Source of the DNA: Cognatiluteimonas weifangensis
Lineage (GTDB): Bacteria > Pseudomonadota > Gammaproteobacteria > Xanthomonadales > Xanthomonadaceae
Length of the DNA: 64,000 nt
Reading direction: 5' to 3'
Assembly (NCBI RefSeq): GCF_003416885.1
Contig: NZ_QVPD01000011.1
Span: 1 to 64,000, forward strand
This document shows, one piece after another, positions 11,803 through 22,162 of the stretch. Positions within the stretch are counted from its first letter, which is position 1, and every line of letters begins with the position of its first letter. A program made the position numbers and the translations under genes. The notes under the pieces are model-generated. The model ran no database searches. It saw only the letters and a program-made list of their open reading frames with translations, and was not told the DNA's origin.

Positions 11803-13320
11803 TCAAAGCTTGCTTGCGGCGAGCTGGCTCGCCAGTTGCGCGATGGACGGTTCCATCAGGTCGGTCAGCGGCCGCGGCCACACGCCGATCAGCAGCACCG
11901 CGGCGGCGAACACGCCGAGCACGATCCACTCGCGCAGGTCGATGTCCTGCATCTGCGCCACGTGGGCATTGCCGACCTCGCCCCAGACGATGCGCTTGGC
12001 CAGCCACAGGGTGTAGCCGGCGCCGGTGATCAGGGTGGTGGCGGCGGTGAAGGCCAGCAGCGGATGCTGCTGGAAACTGGCCAGGATCACCATGAACTCG
12101 CCGACGAAGCCCGACGTGCCCGGCAATCCGGAATTGGCCATCGAGAAGAAGATCATGAACGCGGCGAACCACGGCATCACGTTGGCCACGCCGCCGTAGT
12201 CGGCGATCCGGCGCGTGTGCAGACGGTCGTAGAGCACGCCGACGCAGGAGAACATCGCGCCGGAGATGAAGCCGTGCGAGATCATCTGCACCATCGCGCC
12301 CTGCAGGCCCAGGCGCGCGGCGTCGACGTTGCCGAAATCGCGCACCAGCGCGAAAGCGATGAAGATGCCCAGGGTGACGAAGCCCATGTGCGCGACCGAC
12401 GAATACGCGATCAGCTTCTTCATGTCCTCCTGCACCAGCGCCACCAGGCTGATGTAGACGATCGCGATCAGGCTCAGCGCGATCACCAGCCAGGCCCACT
12501 CGTGGCCGGCGTCGGGGACGATCGGCAGGCTGAAGCGCAGCAGGCCGTAACCGCCGATCTTGAGCATGATCGCGGCCAGGATCACTGAACCGCCGGTGGG
12601 CGCCTCCACGTGCGCGTCCGGCAGCCAGGTATGTACCGGGAACATCGGGATCTTGACCGCGAACGCGATCAGGAAGGCGAAGAACAGCCACATCTGCTCG
12701 GGCATCGACAGCGGCAGCGCGTACATGTCGATGATCTGCCAGCTGCCGCCCTTCAGGTACAGGTAGATCAGCCCGACCAGCATGAACACCGAGCCGAGGA
12801 AGGTGTAGAGGAAGAACTTCACCGAGGCGTAGACGCGGCGCGGTCCGCCCCAGACCCCGATCAGGATGAACATCGGGATCAGCATCGCCTCGAAGAACAC
12901 GTAGAACAGCATCGCGTCCATCGCCGCGAACACGCCGATCATCACGCCTTCCAGGAACAGCATCGAGGCCACGTACTGGCTCACGCGCCGGTCGATCGGG
13001 CTCCAGGCGCCGACCAGCACCAGCACCGTGGTCACCGTGGTCAGCCCGATCAGCGCCACCGAGATGCCGTCGGCGCCCAGGTGGTACTGGATGTCGTAGG
13101 CCGGGATCCACGCGTGCTGCTCCACGAACTGCAGGCCCGGCTCGGCGAAGTCGAAACCGGTGAACAGCAGCACGCTCGCGGCCAGGGTCGCCAGCGCGAA
13201 CGCCAGCGCGGTCCAGCGCGCGGCCGCGGCGCGGGCGTTGCCCAGCGCCAGGCACAACGCGCCGCCGAGGATCGGCAGCCACACCAGCAGGCTGAGCAGT
13301 GGAAGCGGATTGGAGGTCAT
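11803..13320 (-). CDS. nuoM: NADH-quinone oxidoreductase subunit M
   Basis: 505 aa from the ATG at 13320 (MTSNPLPLLSLLVWLP); an in-frame start at 13344 would add eight residues. It is an antiporter-like proton-channel subunit of complex I with about 14 membrane helices. The family motif VKIPMFPVHTWLPDAHVEAPT carries conserved Lys and His residues. DMKKLIAYSSVAHMGFVTLGI marks the broken-helix region. It lies between nuoL and nuoN in the standard order. Confidence 0.96.
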   Translation of the reverse strand: MTSNPLPLLSLLVWLPILGGALCLALGNARAAAARWTALAFALATLAASVLLFTGFDFAEPGLQFVEQHAWIPAYDIQYHLGADGISVALIGLTTVTTVLVLVGAWSPIDRRVSQYVASMLFLEGVMIGVFAAMDAMLFYVFFEAMLIPMFILIGVWGGPRRVYASVKFFLYTFLGSVFMLVGLIYLYLKGGSWQIIDMYALPLSMPEQMWLFFAFLIAFAVKIPMFPVHTWLPDAHVEAPTGGSVILAAIMLKIGGYGLLRFSLPIVPDAGHEWAWLVIALSLIAIVYISLVALVQEDMKKLIAYSSVAHMGFVTLGIFIAFALVRDFGNVDAARLGLQGAMVQMISHGFISGAMFSCVGVLYDRLHTRRIADYGGVANVMPWFAAFMIFFSMANSGLPGTSGFVGEFMVILASFQQHPLLAFTAATTLITGAGYTLWLAKRIVWGEVGNAHVAQMQDIDLREWIVLGVFAAAVLLIGVWPRPLTDLMEPSIAQLASQLAASKL

Positions 13321-13362
13321 GCTGTTGAAAGGCTCGGGGCTCACGTCGCGGGTCCTTGCCCG

Positions 13363-15435
13363 TCAGTGCCAGTAGCGAAGCAGCACGGCCAGCAAACCGA
13401 TCAGGCCGAGGATCATCGCGAAGGCGTAATGGTAGAGGTAACCGGACTGGGTCCTGCGCAGCAGTCCGGCGCCGAAGTCGAGCAGGCGCGCGCTGCCGTT
13501 GACGAAGAAGCCGTCGATGACGCGTTCGTCGGCCTTGCGCGAGAGCTTGCCCAGGGCGACGCCGCCGCCGGCGAACCCCTGGATCCAGAGGGTGTCGAAG
13601 CCGTACTTGTCCTCCAGCACCCGCACCGGCCAGGCCAGTACCTTGCGCGCCCGGACGTGCAGCTCCGGCTTCCACCAGTACATCACGGTGGCCAGGGCGA
13701 AACCGGCGAACGCCAGCCAGAACGTCGGCGCCGTGAAGCCGTGCAGCGCGAACTCGACCGGGCCGTGCCCGGACCAGACCTCGGCGCCGACCTTGGCCAC
13801 CATGTCGCGCGCCGCCGCGACATCGATGGCGCCGAGGAAGAACGGCAGTTGCTCGACCCGGCCCATCATGTCGGTCCCGAACAGCATCGGGCCGGCGGTG
13901 AGGAAACCGATCACCACCGACGGGATCGCCAGCAGGATCAGCGGCACGGTCACCACCCACGGCGACTCGTGCGGCTCGTGCGCGCCGCCGTGGCCGTGCG
14001 CGTGGTCGTCATGGCCGTGTTCGGCCGCCGCGTGACGGAAACGCTCCTCGCCGAAGAAGGTCAGGTACAGCAGGCGGAAGCTGTAGAAGGCGGTGACGAA
14101 GGCGCCCAGCAGCACTGCCCAGTAGCCGTAGCTGGCGACCCAGTTGCCGGCCTCGTGCGCGTGCTCGGCGGCCGCCTCGATGATCGTGTCCTTGGAATAG
14201 AAGCCGGCGAAGAACGGCGTGCCCACCAGCGCCAGGGTACCGAGCAGCATGGTCCAGAAGGTCACCGGCATGTACTTGCGCAGGCCGCCCATGCGGCGCA
14301 TGTCCTGCTCGTGGTGCATGGCGATGATCACCGAGCCGGCGCCGAGGAACAGCAGCGCCTTGAAGAAGGCGTGGGTCATCAGGTGGTACACGGCCGCGCT
14401 GTAGGCCGATACCCCCAGCGCCACCGTCATGTAGCCCAGCTGCGACAGCGTCGAGTAGGCGATCACGCGCTTGATGTCGTTCTGCACGATGCCGATCAGG
14501 CCGGTGAAGAACGCCGTGGTGGCGCCGATGAACAGCACGAAGTTGAGCGCGGTCGCGCTGAGCTCGAACAGCGGCGACATCCGCGCCACCATGAAGATGC
14601 CGGCGGTGACCATGGTCGCGGCGTGGATCAGCGCCGAGATCGGGGTCGGGCCTTCCATCGAGTCCGGCAGCCACACGTGCAGCGGCACTTGCGCCGACTT
14701 GCCCATGGCGCCGACGAACAGGCAGATGCAGATCAGCGTCGCCACCGACCACTCGTAGCCGCCGATCACCGAAACCGTCATGCCCGCGATCGTCGGCGCG
14801 TTGGCGAACACGGTGGCGTAGTCCATGGTCCCGAACCAGTACAGCACCGCGGCGATGCCGAGGATGAAGCCGAAGTCGCCGACGCGGTTGACCAGGAACG
14901 CCTTGAGGTTGGCGAACACCGCGCTCGGACGCTTGAACCAGAAGCCGATCAGCAGGTACGACACCAGGCCCACCGCTTCCCAGCCGAAGAACAGCTGCAT
15001 GAAGTTGTTGGCCATCACCAGCATCAGCATCGAGAAGGTGAACAGGCTGATGTAGCTGAAGAAGCGCTGGTAGCCGTCGTCATCAGCCATGTAGCCGATG
15101 GTGTAGACGTGCACCAGCAGCGAGACGAAGGTCACCACCACCATCATCATCGCGGTCAGCTTGTCGACCATGAAGCCGACGTGGGACTGGTAGTCGCCGA
15201 CGCTGAACCAGGTGTAGACGTTCTCGTTGAACGGCGGCGCGCCCTGCCCGACCAGTTGCCACAGCACCCAGCACGACAGCCCGCAGCTGACCGCCACGCC
15301 GGCGATGGCGACGCCGGCGGCGCCGGCGCGTCCGACCTGGTTGCGGAACAGCCCGGCGACGATCGCGCCGAGCAGCGGTGCCAGCACGATCGCCAGCAAC
15401 ACCGACTTGGAAATCATGTGTTCGACGCCCGGCAT
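13363..15435 (-). CDS. nuoL: NADH-quinone oxidoreductase subunit L
   Basis: 690 aa, the largest antiporter-like subunit of complex I, with the long amphipathic lateral helix at its C-terminus. The Proton_antipo_N region is followed by AQVPLHVWLPDSMEGPTPISALIHAATMV and NDIKRVIAYSTLSQLGYM. A His-rich cytosolic loop (HAAAEHGHDDHAHGHG, around residue 470) might bind metal incidentally. The start at 15435 (MPGVEHMISK) is supported by AAGGGC upstream; the ATG at 15417 is the alternative. Confidence 0.95.
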   Translation of the reverse strand: MPGVEHMISKSVLLAIVLAPLLGAIVAGLFRNQVGRAGAAGVAIAGVAVSCGLSCWVLWQLVGQGAPPFNENVYTWFSVGDYQSHVGFMVDKLTAMMMVVVTFVSLLVHVYTIGYMADDDGYQRFFSYISLFTFSMLMLVMANNFMQLFFGWEAVGLVSYLLIGFWFKRPSAVFANLKAFLVNRVGDFGFILGIAAVLYWFGTMDYATVFANAPTIAGMTVSVIGGYEWSVATLICICLFVGAMGKSAQVPLHVWLPDSMEGPTPISALIHAATMVTAGIFMVARMSPLFELSATALNFVLFIGATTAFFTGLIGIVQNDIKRVIAYSTLSQLGYMTVALGVSAYSAAVYHLMTHAFFKALLFLGAGSVIIAMHHEQDMRRMGGLRKYMPVTFWTMLLGTLALVGTPFFAGFYSKDTIIEAAAEHAHEAGNWVASYGYWAVLLGAFVTAFYSFRLLYLTFFGEERFRHAAAEHGHDDHAHGHGGAHEPHESPWVVTVPLILLAIPSVVIGFLTAGPMLFGTDMMGRVEQLPFFLGAIDVAAARDMVAKVGAEVWSGHGPVEFALHGFTAPTFWLAFAGFALATVMYWWKPELHVRARKVLAWPVRVLEDKYGFDTLWIQGFAGGGVALGKLSRKADERVIDGFFVNGSARLLDFGAGLLRRTQSGYLYHYAFAMILGLIGLLAVLLRYWH

Positions 15436-15439
15436 CGGC

Positions 15440-15763
15440 TCAGCCCTTCAACATGTCGATATCGGCGACGTCGATCGTGCGCCGGTTGCGGAACAGGGTG
15501 ACCAGGATCGCCAGGCCGATCGCGGCCTCGGCCGCGGCCACGGTCAGTATGAAGAACACGAACACCTGCCCCGCCGGGTCGCCGAGCTGGCGCGAGAAGG
15601 CGACGAAGTTGATGTTGACCGCCAGCAGCATCAGCTCGATGCACATCAGCAGCACGATCACGTTCTTGCGGTTGAGGAAGATCCCGGCGACGGCGATGCA
15701 GAACAGCGCCGCGCCCAGGAAGAGGTAATGCCCGAGCGCCAGCCCGGTGACGAGGGTGTTCAT
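15440..15763 (-). CDS. nuoK: NADH-quinone oxidoreductase subunit K
   Basis: 107 aa with three membrane helices. In complex I, NuoK contributes to the proton channel nearest the quinone module. The two conserved membrane glutamates are seen in [12 protein letters not shown] and [15 protein letters not shown]. The start ATG at 15763 overlaps the nuoJ stop by four bases (ATGA), indicating translational coupling. Confidence 0.96.
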   Translation of the reverse strand: MNTLVTGLALGHYLFLGAALFCIAVAGIFLNRKNVIVLLMCIELMLLAVNINFVAFSRQLGDPAGQVFVFFILTVAAAEAAIGLAILVTLFRNRRTIDVADIDMLKG

Positions 15764-16410
15764 GGCTTGGCCTCCGGGTCCGGGGACGCATCCGCGGCCG
15801 GCGGGCGCACGGGCTGCATCCTGACCATGCGCAGGCGTTGCGACGGCTTCACGTTGGCCTGCTCCGCCGGGTTCTGGTACTTGCCGCCCACGCGGCGGCG
15901 CAGGGTCAGCATCACCGCGGCGATCACCGCCACGGTCAGGATCACCGCGGCGACCTCGAACGGCAGCAGGAAATCGGTGAACAGCGCCCGCGCCAGCCAG
16001 GTGATGTTGGGCACGTCGGCAGCGGTCGCCGCGTGGGCGGCGTTGTCGGCGAACGGCACCGCGCTGCGCGCGCGCACCCCGATCAGCGCCAGCATCTCCG
16101 CCAGCATCACCACCGCGACCAGCAGCCCGACCGGCAGGTAGCGCACGTAACCCTCGCGCATGCGCGCCACGTCCACGTCCAGCATCATCACCACGAACAG
16201 GAACAGCACCATCACCGCGCCGACATAGACCATCACCAGCGCCAGGCCGAGGAATTCGGCGCCGGCCAGGATCCAGGTGCAGGCCACGGTGAAGAAGGTC
16301 AGCACCAGGAACAGCGCGGCGTGCACCGGGTTGCGGACGCCGATCACCGCGCCGGCGGAAAGCACGGCCGCGGCGGCGAAGGCGTAGAAGGCGAGCAGGG
16401 CGTAATCCAT
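15760..16410 (-). CDS. nuoJ: NADH-quinone oxidoreductase subunit J
   Basis: 216 aa membrane subunit of complex I with five predicted helices. The pi-bulge helix region reads [22 protein letters not shown], the family signature. After the last helix ([18 protein letters not shown], about residues 155-172) a hydrophilic Pro/Lys-rich tail of about 45 residues extends past the usual fold. The start is ATG at 16410. Confidence 0.95.
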   Translation of the reverse strand: MDYALLAFYAFAAAAVLSAGAVIGVRNPVHAALFLVLTFFTVACTWILAGAEFLGLALVMVYVGAVMVLFLFVVMMLDVDVARMREGYVRYLPVGLLVAVVMLAEMLALIGVRARSAVPFADNAAHAATAADVPNITWLARALFTDFLLPFEVAAVILTVAVIAAVMLTLRRRVGGKYQNPAEQANVKPSQRLRMVRMQPVRPPAADASPDPEAKP

Positions 16411-16434
16411 GCGGTTGTACTCAGCGGCGCGGGG

Positions 16435-16923
16435 TCATCGGTACGGGGCGTCGGCGGCGCGGCGTTCGGCGATCTCCGCCTCCAGGCGGTCGCCCAGCGC
16501 CAGCAGCTGCGGCTTGGTCACGACGTTCTCGCCGCGGTTCTCGAAGTGGTACTCGAGGATGTGGGTCTCCACGATCGAGTCCACCGGGCACGACTCCTCG
16601 CAGAAGCCGCAGTAGATGCACTTGAACAGGTCGATGTCGTAGCGCGTGGTGCGGCGGGTGCCGTCGGCGCGCTGTTCCGAATCGATCGTGATCGCCAGCG
16701 CAGGACACACCGCCTCGCACAGCTTGCAGGCGATGCAGCGTTCCTCGCCGTTGGCGTAGCGGCGCAGCGCGTGCAGGCCGCGGAAGCGCGGCGACTGCGG
16801 CGTCTTTTCCATCGGGTACATCAGCGTGTACTTGGGACGGAACAGGTATTTCAGGGTCAGCCACAGGCCCTGCAGCAGCTCGATCAGCAGCAGTCCCCGG
16901 AACCAGGAGATCAACTTGGCCAT
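16435..16923 (-). CDS. nuoI: NADH-quinone oxidoreductase subunit I
   Basis: 162 aa peripheral-arm subunit carrying two [4Fe-4S] clusters (N6a and N6b). The two ferredoxin motifs are [12 protein letters not shown] (about residue 63) and [12 protein letters not shown] (about residue 102). The N-terminal amphipathic helix ([20 protein letters not shown]) anchors it to the membrane arm. Its ATG shares a base with the nuoH stop codon. Confidence 0.97.
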   Translation of the reverse strand: MAKLISWFRGLLLIELLQGLWLTLKYLFRPKYTLMYPMEKTPQSPRFRGLHALRRYANGEERCIACKLCEAVCPALAITIDSEQRADGTRRTTRYDIDLFKCIYCGFCEESCPVDSIVETHILEYHFENRGENVVTKPQLLALGDRLEAEIAERRAADAPYR

Positions 16924-18014
16924 CAGCGTCCCACCTCGAACACGCCGTAGTACGCCATCAACGCGGTCGCGAAGATCCAGGCGATGGTGAGCGGAATGAA
17001 CACCTTCCAGCCCAGACGCATGATCTGGTCGTAGCGGTAGCGCGGGAAGGTGGCGCGGAACCAGATGTAGCAGCTAGCGAAGAACGACACCTTCAGGAAC
17101 AGCCACGGCCAGCCGCCGGTCCAGATCCAGTCCAGCAGCCAGTGCACGTGGCCGATGTCCAGCCCCTGCAGCGGGCTGAGCCAGCCGCCGAGGAAGAAGA
17201 TCGAGACCAGGAAGCTGACCAGGATCATGTTGGCGTATTCGGCCAGGAAGAACAGCGCGAACTGCGCGCCCGAATACTCGACCATGTGCCCGGCGACGAT
17301 CTCCGACTCGCCCTCGACCACGTCGAACGGCGCGCGGTTGGTCTCGGCCACGCCGGAGACGAAATAGATCACGCACAGCGGCAGCAGCGGCAGCCAGAAC
17401 CACTCGAACGGGCCGGCGTCGCCGGCCTGGGCCATGACGATGTCGGTCAGGTTGAGGCTGCCGGCGGCGATCAGCACGCACACCAGCGAGAAGCCCATCG
17501 CGATCTCGTAGCTGATCATCTGCGCCGAGGCGCGCATCGCGCCGAGGAAGGCGTACTTGGAGTTGGACGCCCAGCCGGCGACGATCACGCCGTACACGCC
17601 CAGCGAGGTCATCGCCAGCAGGTACAGCAGGCCGGCATTGGCGTCCGACACCGCGGCGCGTACCCCGAACGGCACCACCGCCCAGGCCGCCAGCGCCGGC
17701 ACCATCGCGATCAGCGGCGCCAGGATGTACAGCACCGGCTGCGCCTGCGTGGGCTGGACGACTTCCTTGAACAGCAGCTTGAACACGTCGGCGAAGGCCT
17801 GCAGCACGCCCTTGCCGACGTACATCGGCCCGTGGCGCACGTGCATCCAGCCGATCAGCTTGCGCTCCCAGACCACGTAGAAGGCGACGGCGATGATCAC
17901 CGGCATCGCCACCAGCAGGATCTTGAGCACGATCCACGCCACCAGCCCGACGCTGCCGAAGCCCAGCAGCCAGTCGCGGAACGGATCGACGTAGTTGACC
18001 ATCAGCGGGTTCAT
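16923..18014 (-). CDS. nuoH: NADH-quinone oxidoreductase subunit H
   Basis: 363 aa membrane subunit that forms the quinone chamber with NuoB and NuoD. About eight helices are visible. Family motifs include [14 protein letters not shown], the acidic loop [20 protein letters not shown] (about residues 220-240), and [15 protein letters not shown] near the C-terminus. The start ATG at 18014 overlaps the nuoG stop by four bases. Confidence 0.97.
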   Translation of the reverse strand: MNPLMVNYVDPFRDWLLGFGSVGLVAWIVLKILLVAMPVIIAVAFYVVWERKLIGWMHVRHGPMYVGKGVLQAFADVFKLLFKEVVQPTQAQPVLYILAPLIAMVPALAAWAVVPFGVRAAVSDANAGLLYLLAMTSLGVYGVIVAGWASNSKYAFLGAMRASAQMISYEIAMGFSLVCVLIAAGSLNLTDIVMAQAGDAGPFEWFWLPLLPLCVIYFVSGVAETNRAPFDVVEGESEIVAGHMVEYSGAQFALFFLAEYANMILVSFLVSIFFLGGWLSPLQGLDIGHVHWLLDWIWTGGWPWLFLKVSFFASCYIWFRATFPRYRYDQIMRLGWKVFIPLTIAWIFATALMAYYGVFEVGR

Positions 18015-20248
18015 GCGCGGGCGACCTCCACGCGTCCGGCGGTGAGCAGCGGCGCGGTCGCGCCGTAACCCGACTCGATCCAGGCGCAGCCCGGGGCGAC
18101 GCGCGCGTCCAGCGCGACCGGCAGCGTCGCCACGCCCTGCCCGGCCGCGACCCTGGCGACCGCCTTGTCCGCCAGCCCGAGCGGCCGCGCGTCGTCGGGA
18201 TGCAGCACGATGCGCGCGCCCACGGTCAGCGGGTGCGCCTGCAACGCGGCGGCGCGGCGCACGACCGCGTCGCTGCGGTAGATCGCCTGCGACACCGCCA
18301 GCTCCAGCCCGTTGCCGGACACCGGCGCGGCCGTACCGCGGGCCACCGCGACCGTCTGCGGCGCCGCTGCGGCGCGCATCTCGTCCAGCTCGGTGAAGTC
18401 GAAGCCCGCAGCGTCCAGCGCGCCGCCGAGCGCGCGCAGCACGCGCCAGCCGGCGCGCGCCTCGCCCGGCAGCTTGCCGGCGGCGACCGCGTGCTGGTCG
18501 AAACCGTCGAGGTTGGTCAGGATCGCGTCGATTTCCGGCAGCGCGCCGATCGGCAGGATCACGTCGGCGACCTTGCGCGTGGACTGGCAGGCGAACTGGC
18601 TGAACGCCACCACCTGCGCCTGGCCCAGCGCCTGCATCGCCAGCGCCTGGTCGGCGAAGTCCAGCCCCGGCTCGATCCCGTACAGGACGTAGGCCGCGCG
18701 CGGATCGCGCAGCATCGCCTGGGCGTCACGCGCGCCCGGCAGCACGCCGTGGCGCGCCAGGCCGAGCGCGTTGGCACCCTGCGGGATGCGGCACAACGCA
18801 GCGCCGTGGGCCTCGGCGAAGGCGCGCGCAGCGGCGCGGATCGCACTGGCGTACGGGCTGGATTCGGCCACGCCGCCGAGGATCACCGCCACGCGCCGGG
18901 CTTCGCCCAGCTCGACCTGGCCGAGCGCGGCCGCCAGTTGCGATGGCGGCACGATGCGCTTGCTGGCGATCTCGAAGGTGAACTCGAAGTCCACCGGGTT
19001 GACCACGTGCACCTTGGTCCCGTGCAGCGAGGCCTTGCGCACCCGCGCCTGCAGCAGCGGGACCTCGTAGCGCAGCTGCGAGCCGACCACGACGATGGCG
19101 TCGGCCTGCTCGATGTCGGCCACCGGCATCCCGAAGACCTCGGCGACGGCGCCGTCGGCCAGGTCCTGCTGGGCAATGCGGTGGTCCAGGTTGCCGCTGC
19201 CCAGCGCCTGCGCCAGCCGCGCCAGCAGCGTGCCTTCCTCGTTGGAGGTGGCCGGGTGCACCAGCACGCCGAGGGCGTCGCCGCGGTGCTCGCCCAGGAT
19301 CTGCGCGGCCTTGGCCAGCGCCTCGTCCCAGGAAGCCTCGCGCCAGTCGCCGTCGTCGCCGTTGCGGGCCACGCGCAGCAACGGCGTGGTGGCGCGGTCT
19401 TCCGCGTACAGGCCCTGGTGCGAGTAGCGGTCGCGGTCGGACAGCCAGCATTCGTTGACCGCGTCGTTGTCGCGCGGCACCGTGCGCATCACGTCGCCGC
19501 GGCGCGCGTGCACGAACAGGTTGCTGCCCAGCGCGTCGTGGTAGCCCAGCGACTCGCGCGCGATCAGCTCCCACGGCCGCGCGCGGAAGCGGAACACCTT
19601 GTTGGTCAGCGCGCCGACCGGGCACACGTCGATCACGTTGCCCGACAGCTCGGTGGTCAGCGGCTTGCCATCGTAGGTGCCGATCTGCATCTGCTCGCCG
19701 CGCATCATGCCGCCGAGCTCGTAGGTACCGGCGATCTCCGCGGTGAAGCGCACGCAGCGGGTGCAGTGGATGCAGCGGGTCATGTCGGTGGCGACCAGCG
19801 GACCCAGGTCCTCGTCGGCGACGATGCGCTTGCGCTCGGAGAAGCGCGACACCGAGCGGCCGTAGCCCAGCGACAGGTCCTGCAGCTCGCACTCGCCGCC
19901 CTGGTCGCAGACCGGGCAGTCCAGCGGGTGATTGATCAGCAGGAACTCCATCACGTTGCGCTGCGCCCGCAGCGCCTTTTCGCTGCGCGTGCGCACCTGC
20001 ATGCCGTCCATCACCGGAGTGGCGCAGGCCGGCGCCGGCTTGCCCATCTTCTCCACGTCCACCAGGCACATGCGGCAGTTGGCGGCGATCGACAGCTTGT
20101 CGTGGTAGCAGAAGCGCGGGATCGCGATCCCGGCCCGGTCCGCGGCCTGGATGATCATCGAGCCCTTGGGCGCGGCCAGCTCGACCCCGTCGATGAAGAC
20201 GGTGACCTGGTCTGGCGGCAGGTTGGGGTTGACCGGCTCCGGACTCAT
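18011..20248 (-). CDS. nuoG: NADH-quinone oxidoreductase subunit G
   Basis: 745 aa. It carries electron-transfer clusters in the peripheral arm of complex I. The N-terminal 2Fe-2S domain has [18 protein letters not shown]. It is followed by the 4Fe-4S His/Cys motif [18 protein letters not shown] and the ferredoxin-like motif [11 protein letters not shown] molybdopterin-oxidoreductase-like domain without cofactor follows to about residue 640. The ATG at 20248 overlaps the nuoF stop (ATGA); the open frame further upstream is only antisense or out-of-frame nuoF sequence. Confidence 0.96.
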   Translation of the reverse strand: MSPEPVNPNLPPDQVTVFIDGVELAAPKGSMIIQAADRAGIAIPRFCYHDKLSIAANCRMCLVDVEKMGKPAPACATPVMDGMQVRTRSEKALRAQRNVMEFLLINHPLDCPVCDQGGECELQDLSLGYGRSVSRFSERKRIVADEDLGPLVATDMTRCIHCTRCVRFTAEIAGTYELGGMMRGEQMQIGTYDGKPLTTELSGNVIDVCPVGALTNKVFRFRARPWELIARESLGYHDALGSNLFVHARRGDVMRTVPRDNDAVNECWLSDRDRYSHQGLYAEDRATTPLLRVARNGDDGDWREASWDEALAKAAQILGEHRGDALGVLVHPATSNEEGTLLARLAQALGSGNLDHRIAQQDLADGAVAEVFGMPVADIEQADAIVVVGSQLRYEVPLLQARVRKASLHGTKVHVVNPVDFEFTFEIASKRIVPPSQLAAALGQVELGEARRVAVILGGVAESSPYASAIRAAARAFAEAHGAALCRIPQGANALGLARHGVLPGARDAQAMLRDPRAAYVLYGIEPGLDFADQALAMQALGQAQVVAFSQFACQSTRKVADVILPIGALPEIDAILTNLDGFDQHAVAAGKLPGEARAGWRVLRALGGALDAAGFDFTELDEMRAAAAPQTVAVARGTAAPVSGNGLELAVSQAIYRSDAVVRRAAALQAHPLTVGARIVLHPDDARPLGLADKAVARVAAGQGVATLPVALDARVAPGCAWIESGYGATAPLLTAGRVEVARA

Positions 20249-21606
20249 GCGGTCACCGCCTTGGGAACCACCCTGCCGTCGCGCTGGTCGTCGACCAGGA
20301 AGCGCTTGTTCACGATCGCGTACTCGAACTCGTCCCAGAAATGGCGCAGGAAACCCTGCATCGGCCACGCCGCGGCCTCGCCGAAGGCGCAGATGGTGTG
20401 GCCCTCGATCTGCCCGGCGGCTTCGCGCAGCATGCGCAGGTCGTCGATCGTGGCCTGCATCGCGGCGACCCGATTGACCATGCGCGACATCCAGCCGGTG
20501 CCCTCCCGGCACGGGGTGCACTGGCCGCAGCTTTCCTGCATGTAGAAGCGCGCGATGCGCTGGCAGGCGCGGACCATGCAGGCGGTCTCGTCCATCACGA
20601 TCACCGCGCCGGAACCCAGGCCCGAGCCGACCTTCTGGATCGCGTCGTAATCCATGGTCAGGCCCATCATCGTTTCGCCCGGCAGCACCGGCATCGACGA
20701 GCCGCCCGGGATCACCGCCTTGATCCGGTGCCCGTCGCGCACGCCACCGGCCATCTGCAGCAGTTGCGCGAACGGGGTGCCCAGGCGGATTTCATAGTTG
20801 CCCGGGCGGTTGACGTGGCCGGACACCGAGAACACCTTGGCGCCGCCGTTGTTGGGCCTGCCCAGGTTGAGGAACCATTCGGCGCCGTTGCGCACGATCG
20901 CCGGCACCGAGGCGTAGGTCTCGGTGTTGTTGATCGTGGTCGGCTTGCCGTACAGGCCGAAGTTGGCCGGGAACGGCGGCTTGAAGCGCGGCAGGCCCTT
21001 CTTGCCTTCCAGCGACTCCATCAGCGCGGTTTCCTCGCCGCAGATGTAGGCGCCGGCGCCCAGCGCATTGAAGATGTCGATGTCGATGCCGGAGCCGAGG
21101 ACGTTCTTGCCCAGCCAGCCGTGGGCGTAGGCCTCGCGGGTGGCTTCCTCCAGGTGCTCGAACGGCTCGTGGTGGAACTCGCCGCGCAGGTAGTTGTAGG
21201 CGACCTTCGTATTCGTCGCGTAGCAGGCGATCGCCAGCCCCTCGATCACCGCGTGCGGGTTGTAGCGCAGGATGTCGCGGTCCTTGCAGGTGCCCGGCTC
21301 GGACTCGTCGGAGTTGCACAGGATGTACTTCTCGCCGTCGTGCTTCGGCATGAAGCTCCACTTCAGCCCGGTCGGGAAGCCGGCGCCGCCGCGGCCGCGC
21401 AGGCCGGACTGCTTGATCATGTCGATCAGCGCGGCACGGTCCATCTTCTCCTCGATGACCTTGCGCAGCGCGCTGTAGCCGCCGGTCTTGAGGTAGTTCT
21501 CGTACGCCCACGGCTTGTCGTAGTGCAGCGTCGTGTAGACGACGTTGTGCTCCTGCGGCGCGGGGCCGACCGGGCCGTAGCCTTGCGAATAGTCCTGGTG
21601 CGCCAT
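20245..21606 (-). CDS. nuoF: NADH-quinone oxidoreductase subunit F
   Basis: 453 aa. This subunit binds NADH and FMN and holds the N3 [4Fe-4S] cluster. The glycine-rich NADH/FMN site reads GLRGRGGAGFPTGLKW, with NSDESEPGTCKDRDIL and GAGAYICGEETALMES following. The C-terminal cluster motif is ESCGQCTPCREG, near residue 360. The start is ATG at 21606. It sits 16 bp after nuoE. Confidence 0.97.
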   Translation of the reverse strand: MAHQDYSQGYGPVGPAPQEHNVVYTTLHYDKPWAYENYLKTGGYSALRKVIEEKMDRAALIDMIKQSGLRGRGGAGFPTGLKWSFMPKHDGEKYILCNSDESEPGTCKDRDILRYNPHAVIEGLAIACYATNTKVAYNYLRGEFHHEPFEHLEEATREAYAHGWLGKNVLGSGIDIDIFNALGAGAYICGEETALMESLEGKKGLPRFKPPFPANFGLYGKPTTINNTETYASVPAIVRNGAEWFLNLGRPNNGGAKVFSVSGHVNRPGNYEIRLGTPFAQLLQMAGGVRDGHRIKAVIPGGSSMPVLPGETMMGLTMDYDAIQKVGSGLGSGAVIVMDETACMVRACQRIARFYMQESCGQCTPCREGTGWMSRMVNRVAAMQATIDDLRMLREAAGQIEGHTICAFGEAAAWPMQGFLRHFWDEFEYAIVNKRFLVDDQRDGRVVPKAVTA

Positions 21607-21622
21607 TACCGCCGTGCTCCGC

Positions 21623-22150
21623 TCATTTCAACGCATCCAGCAGCTCGTCGACCTTGGCCGCGTCGAGCTTCTCGTGGTAATGCCCGTTGATCACCATCAC
21701 CGGCGCGCCGCAGCAGGCAGCCACGCATTCCTCCTCGCGCTTGAGGTAGACGCGGCCGTCGGCGGTGGATTCGCCCAGCTTGCAGCCGAGCTTCTTCTCC
21801 GCGTGCGCCACCAGGTCCTCGGCGCCGTTGAGCCAGCAGCTGATGTTGGTGCAGATGGCGACGTTGTTGCGGCCGACCGGCCTGGTCTCGAACATCGAGT
21901 AGAAGGTCGCCACCTCGTACGCCCACACCGGCGGGATGCCCAGGTACTTGGCCACCGCCGCGATCAGCTCGTCGCTGAGCCAGCCGCCGTTCTGCTCCTG
22001 CGCCGCCCACAACCCCTGCAGCGTCGCCGAACGCTTGCGCTCGGGCGGGAACTTGGTCAGCCAGAGATCGATGTGCGCGCGGGTCGCATCGCTCAACGCC
22101 ACCATCGGGTCGACGTTGCGCGCACTCTCGAAATTGCCGGTAGCTCTCAT
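21623..22150 (-). CDS. nuoE: NADH-quinone oxidoreductase subunit E
   Basis: 175 aa, a thioredoxin-like [2Fe-2S] protein (cluster N1a) in the NADH-oxidising module. The cluster cysteines are in CTNISC (about residue 101) and ECVAACCGAPVM (about residue 138). The N-terminal helical part contains WLTKFPPERKRSATLQGLWAAQE. The start ATG at 22150 is 12 bp after nuoD. Confidence 0.96.
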   Translation of the reverse strand: MRATGNFESARNVDPMVALSDATRAHIDLWLTKFPPERKRSATLQGLWAAQEQNGGWLSDELIAAVAKYLGIPPVWAYEVATFYSMFETRPVGRNNVAICTNISCWLNGAEDLVAHAEKKLGCKLGESTADGRVYLKREEECVAACCGAPVMVINGHYHEKLDAAKVDELLDALK

Positions 22151-22162
22151 CGGTACATGCCT

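Noticed and set aside
13980..14040. His-rich metal-binding loop in NuoL as a special site
   Set aside because: His/Asp-rich insertions at this loop are variable among homologues and need not be functional.
12610..15501. A 963-codon plus-strand open frame
   Set aside because: Antisense to nuoL and nuoM, with His/Gln/Arg-rich low-complexity translation and no domain. Same explanation applies to the long antisense frames at 267-2777, 5117-7783, 7636-9336 and 18200-20545.
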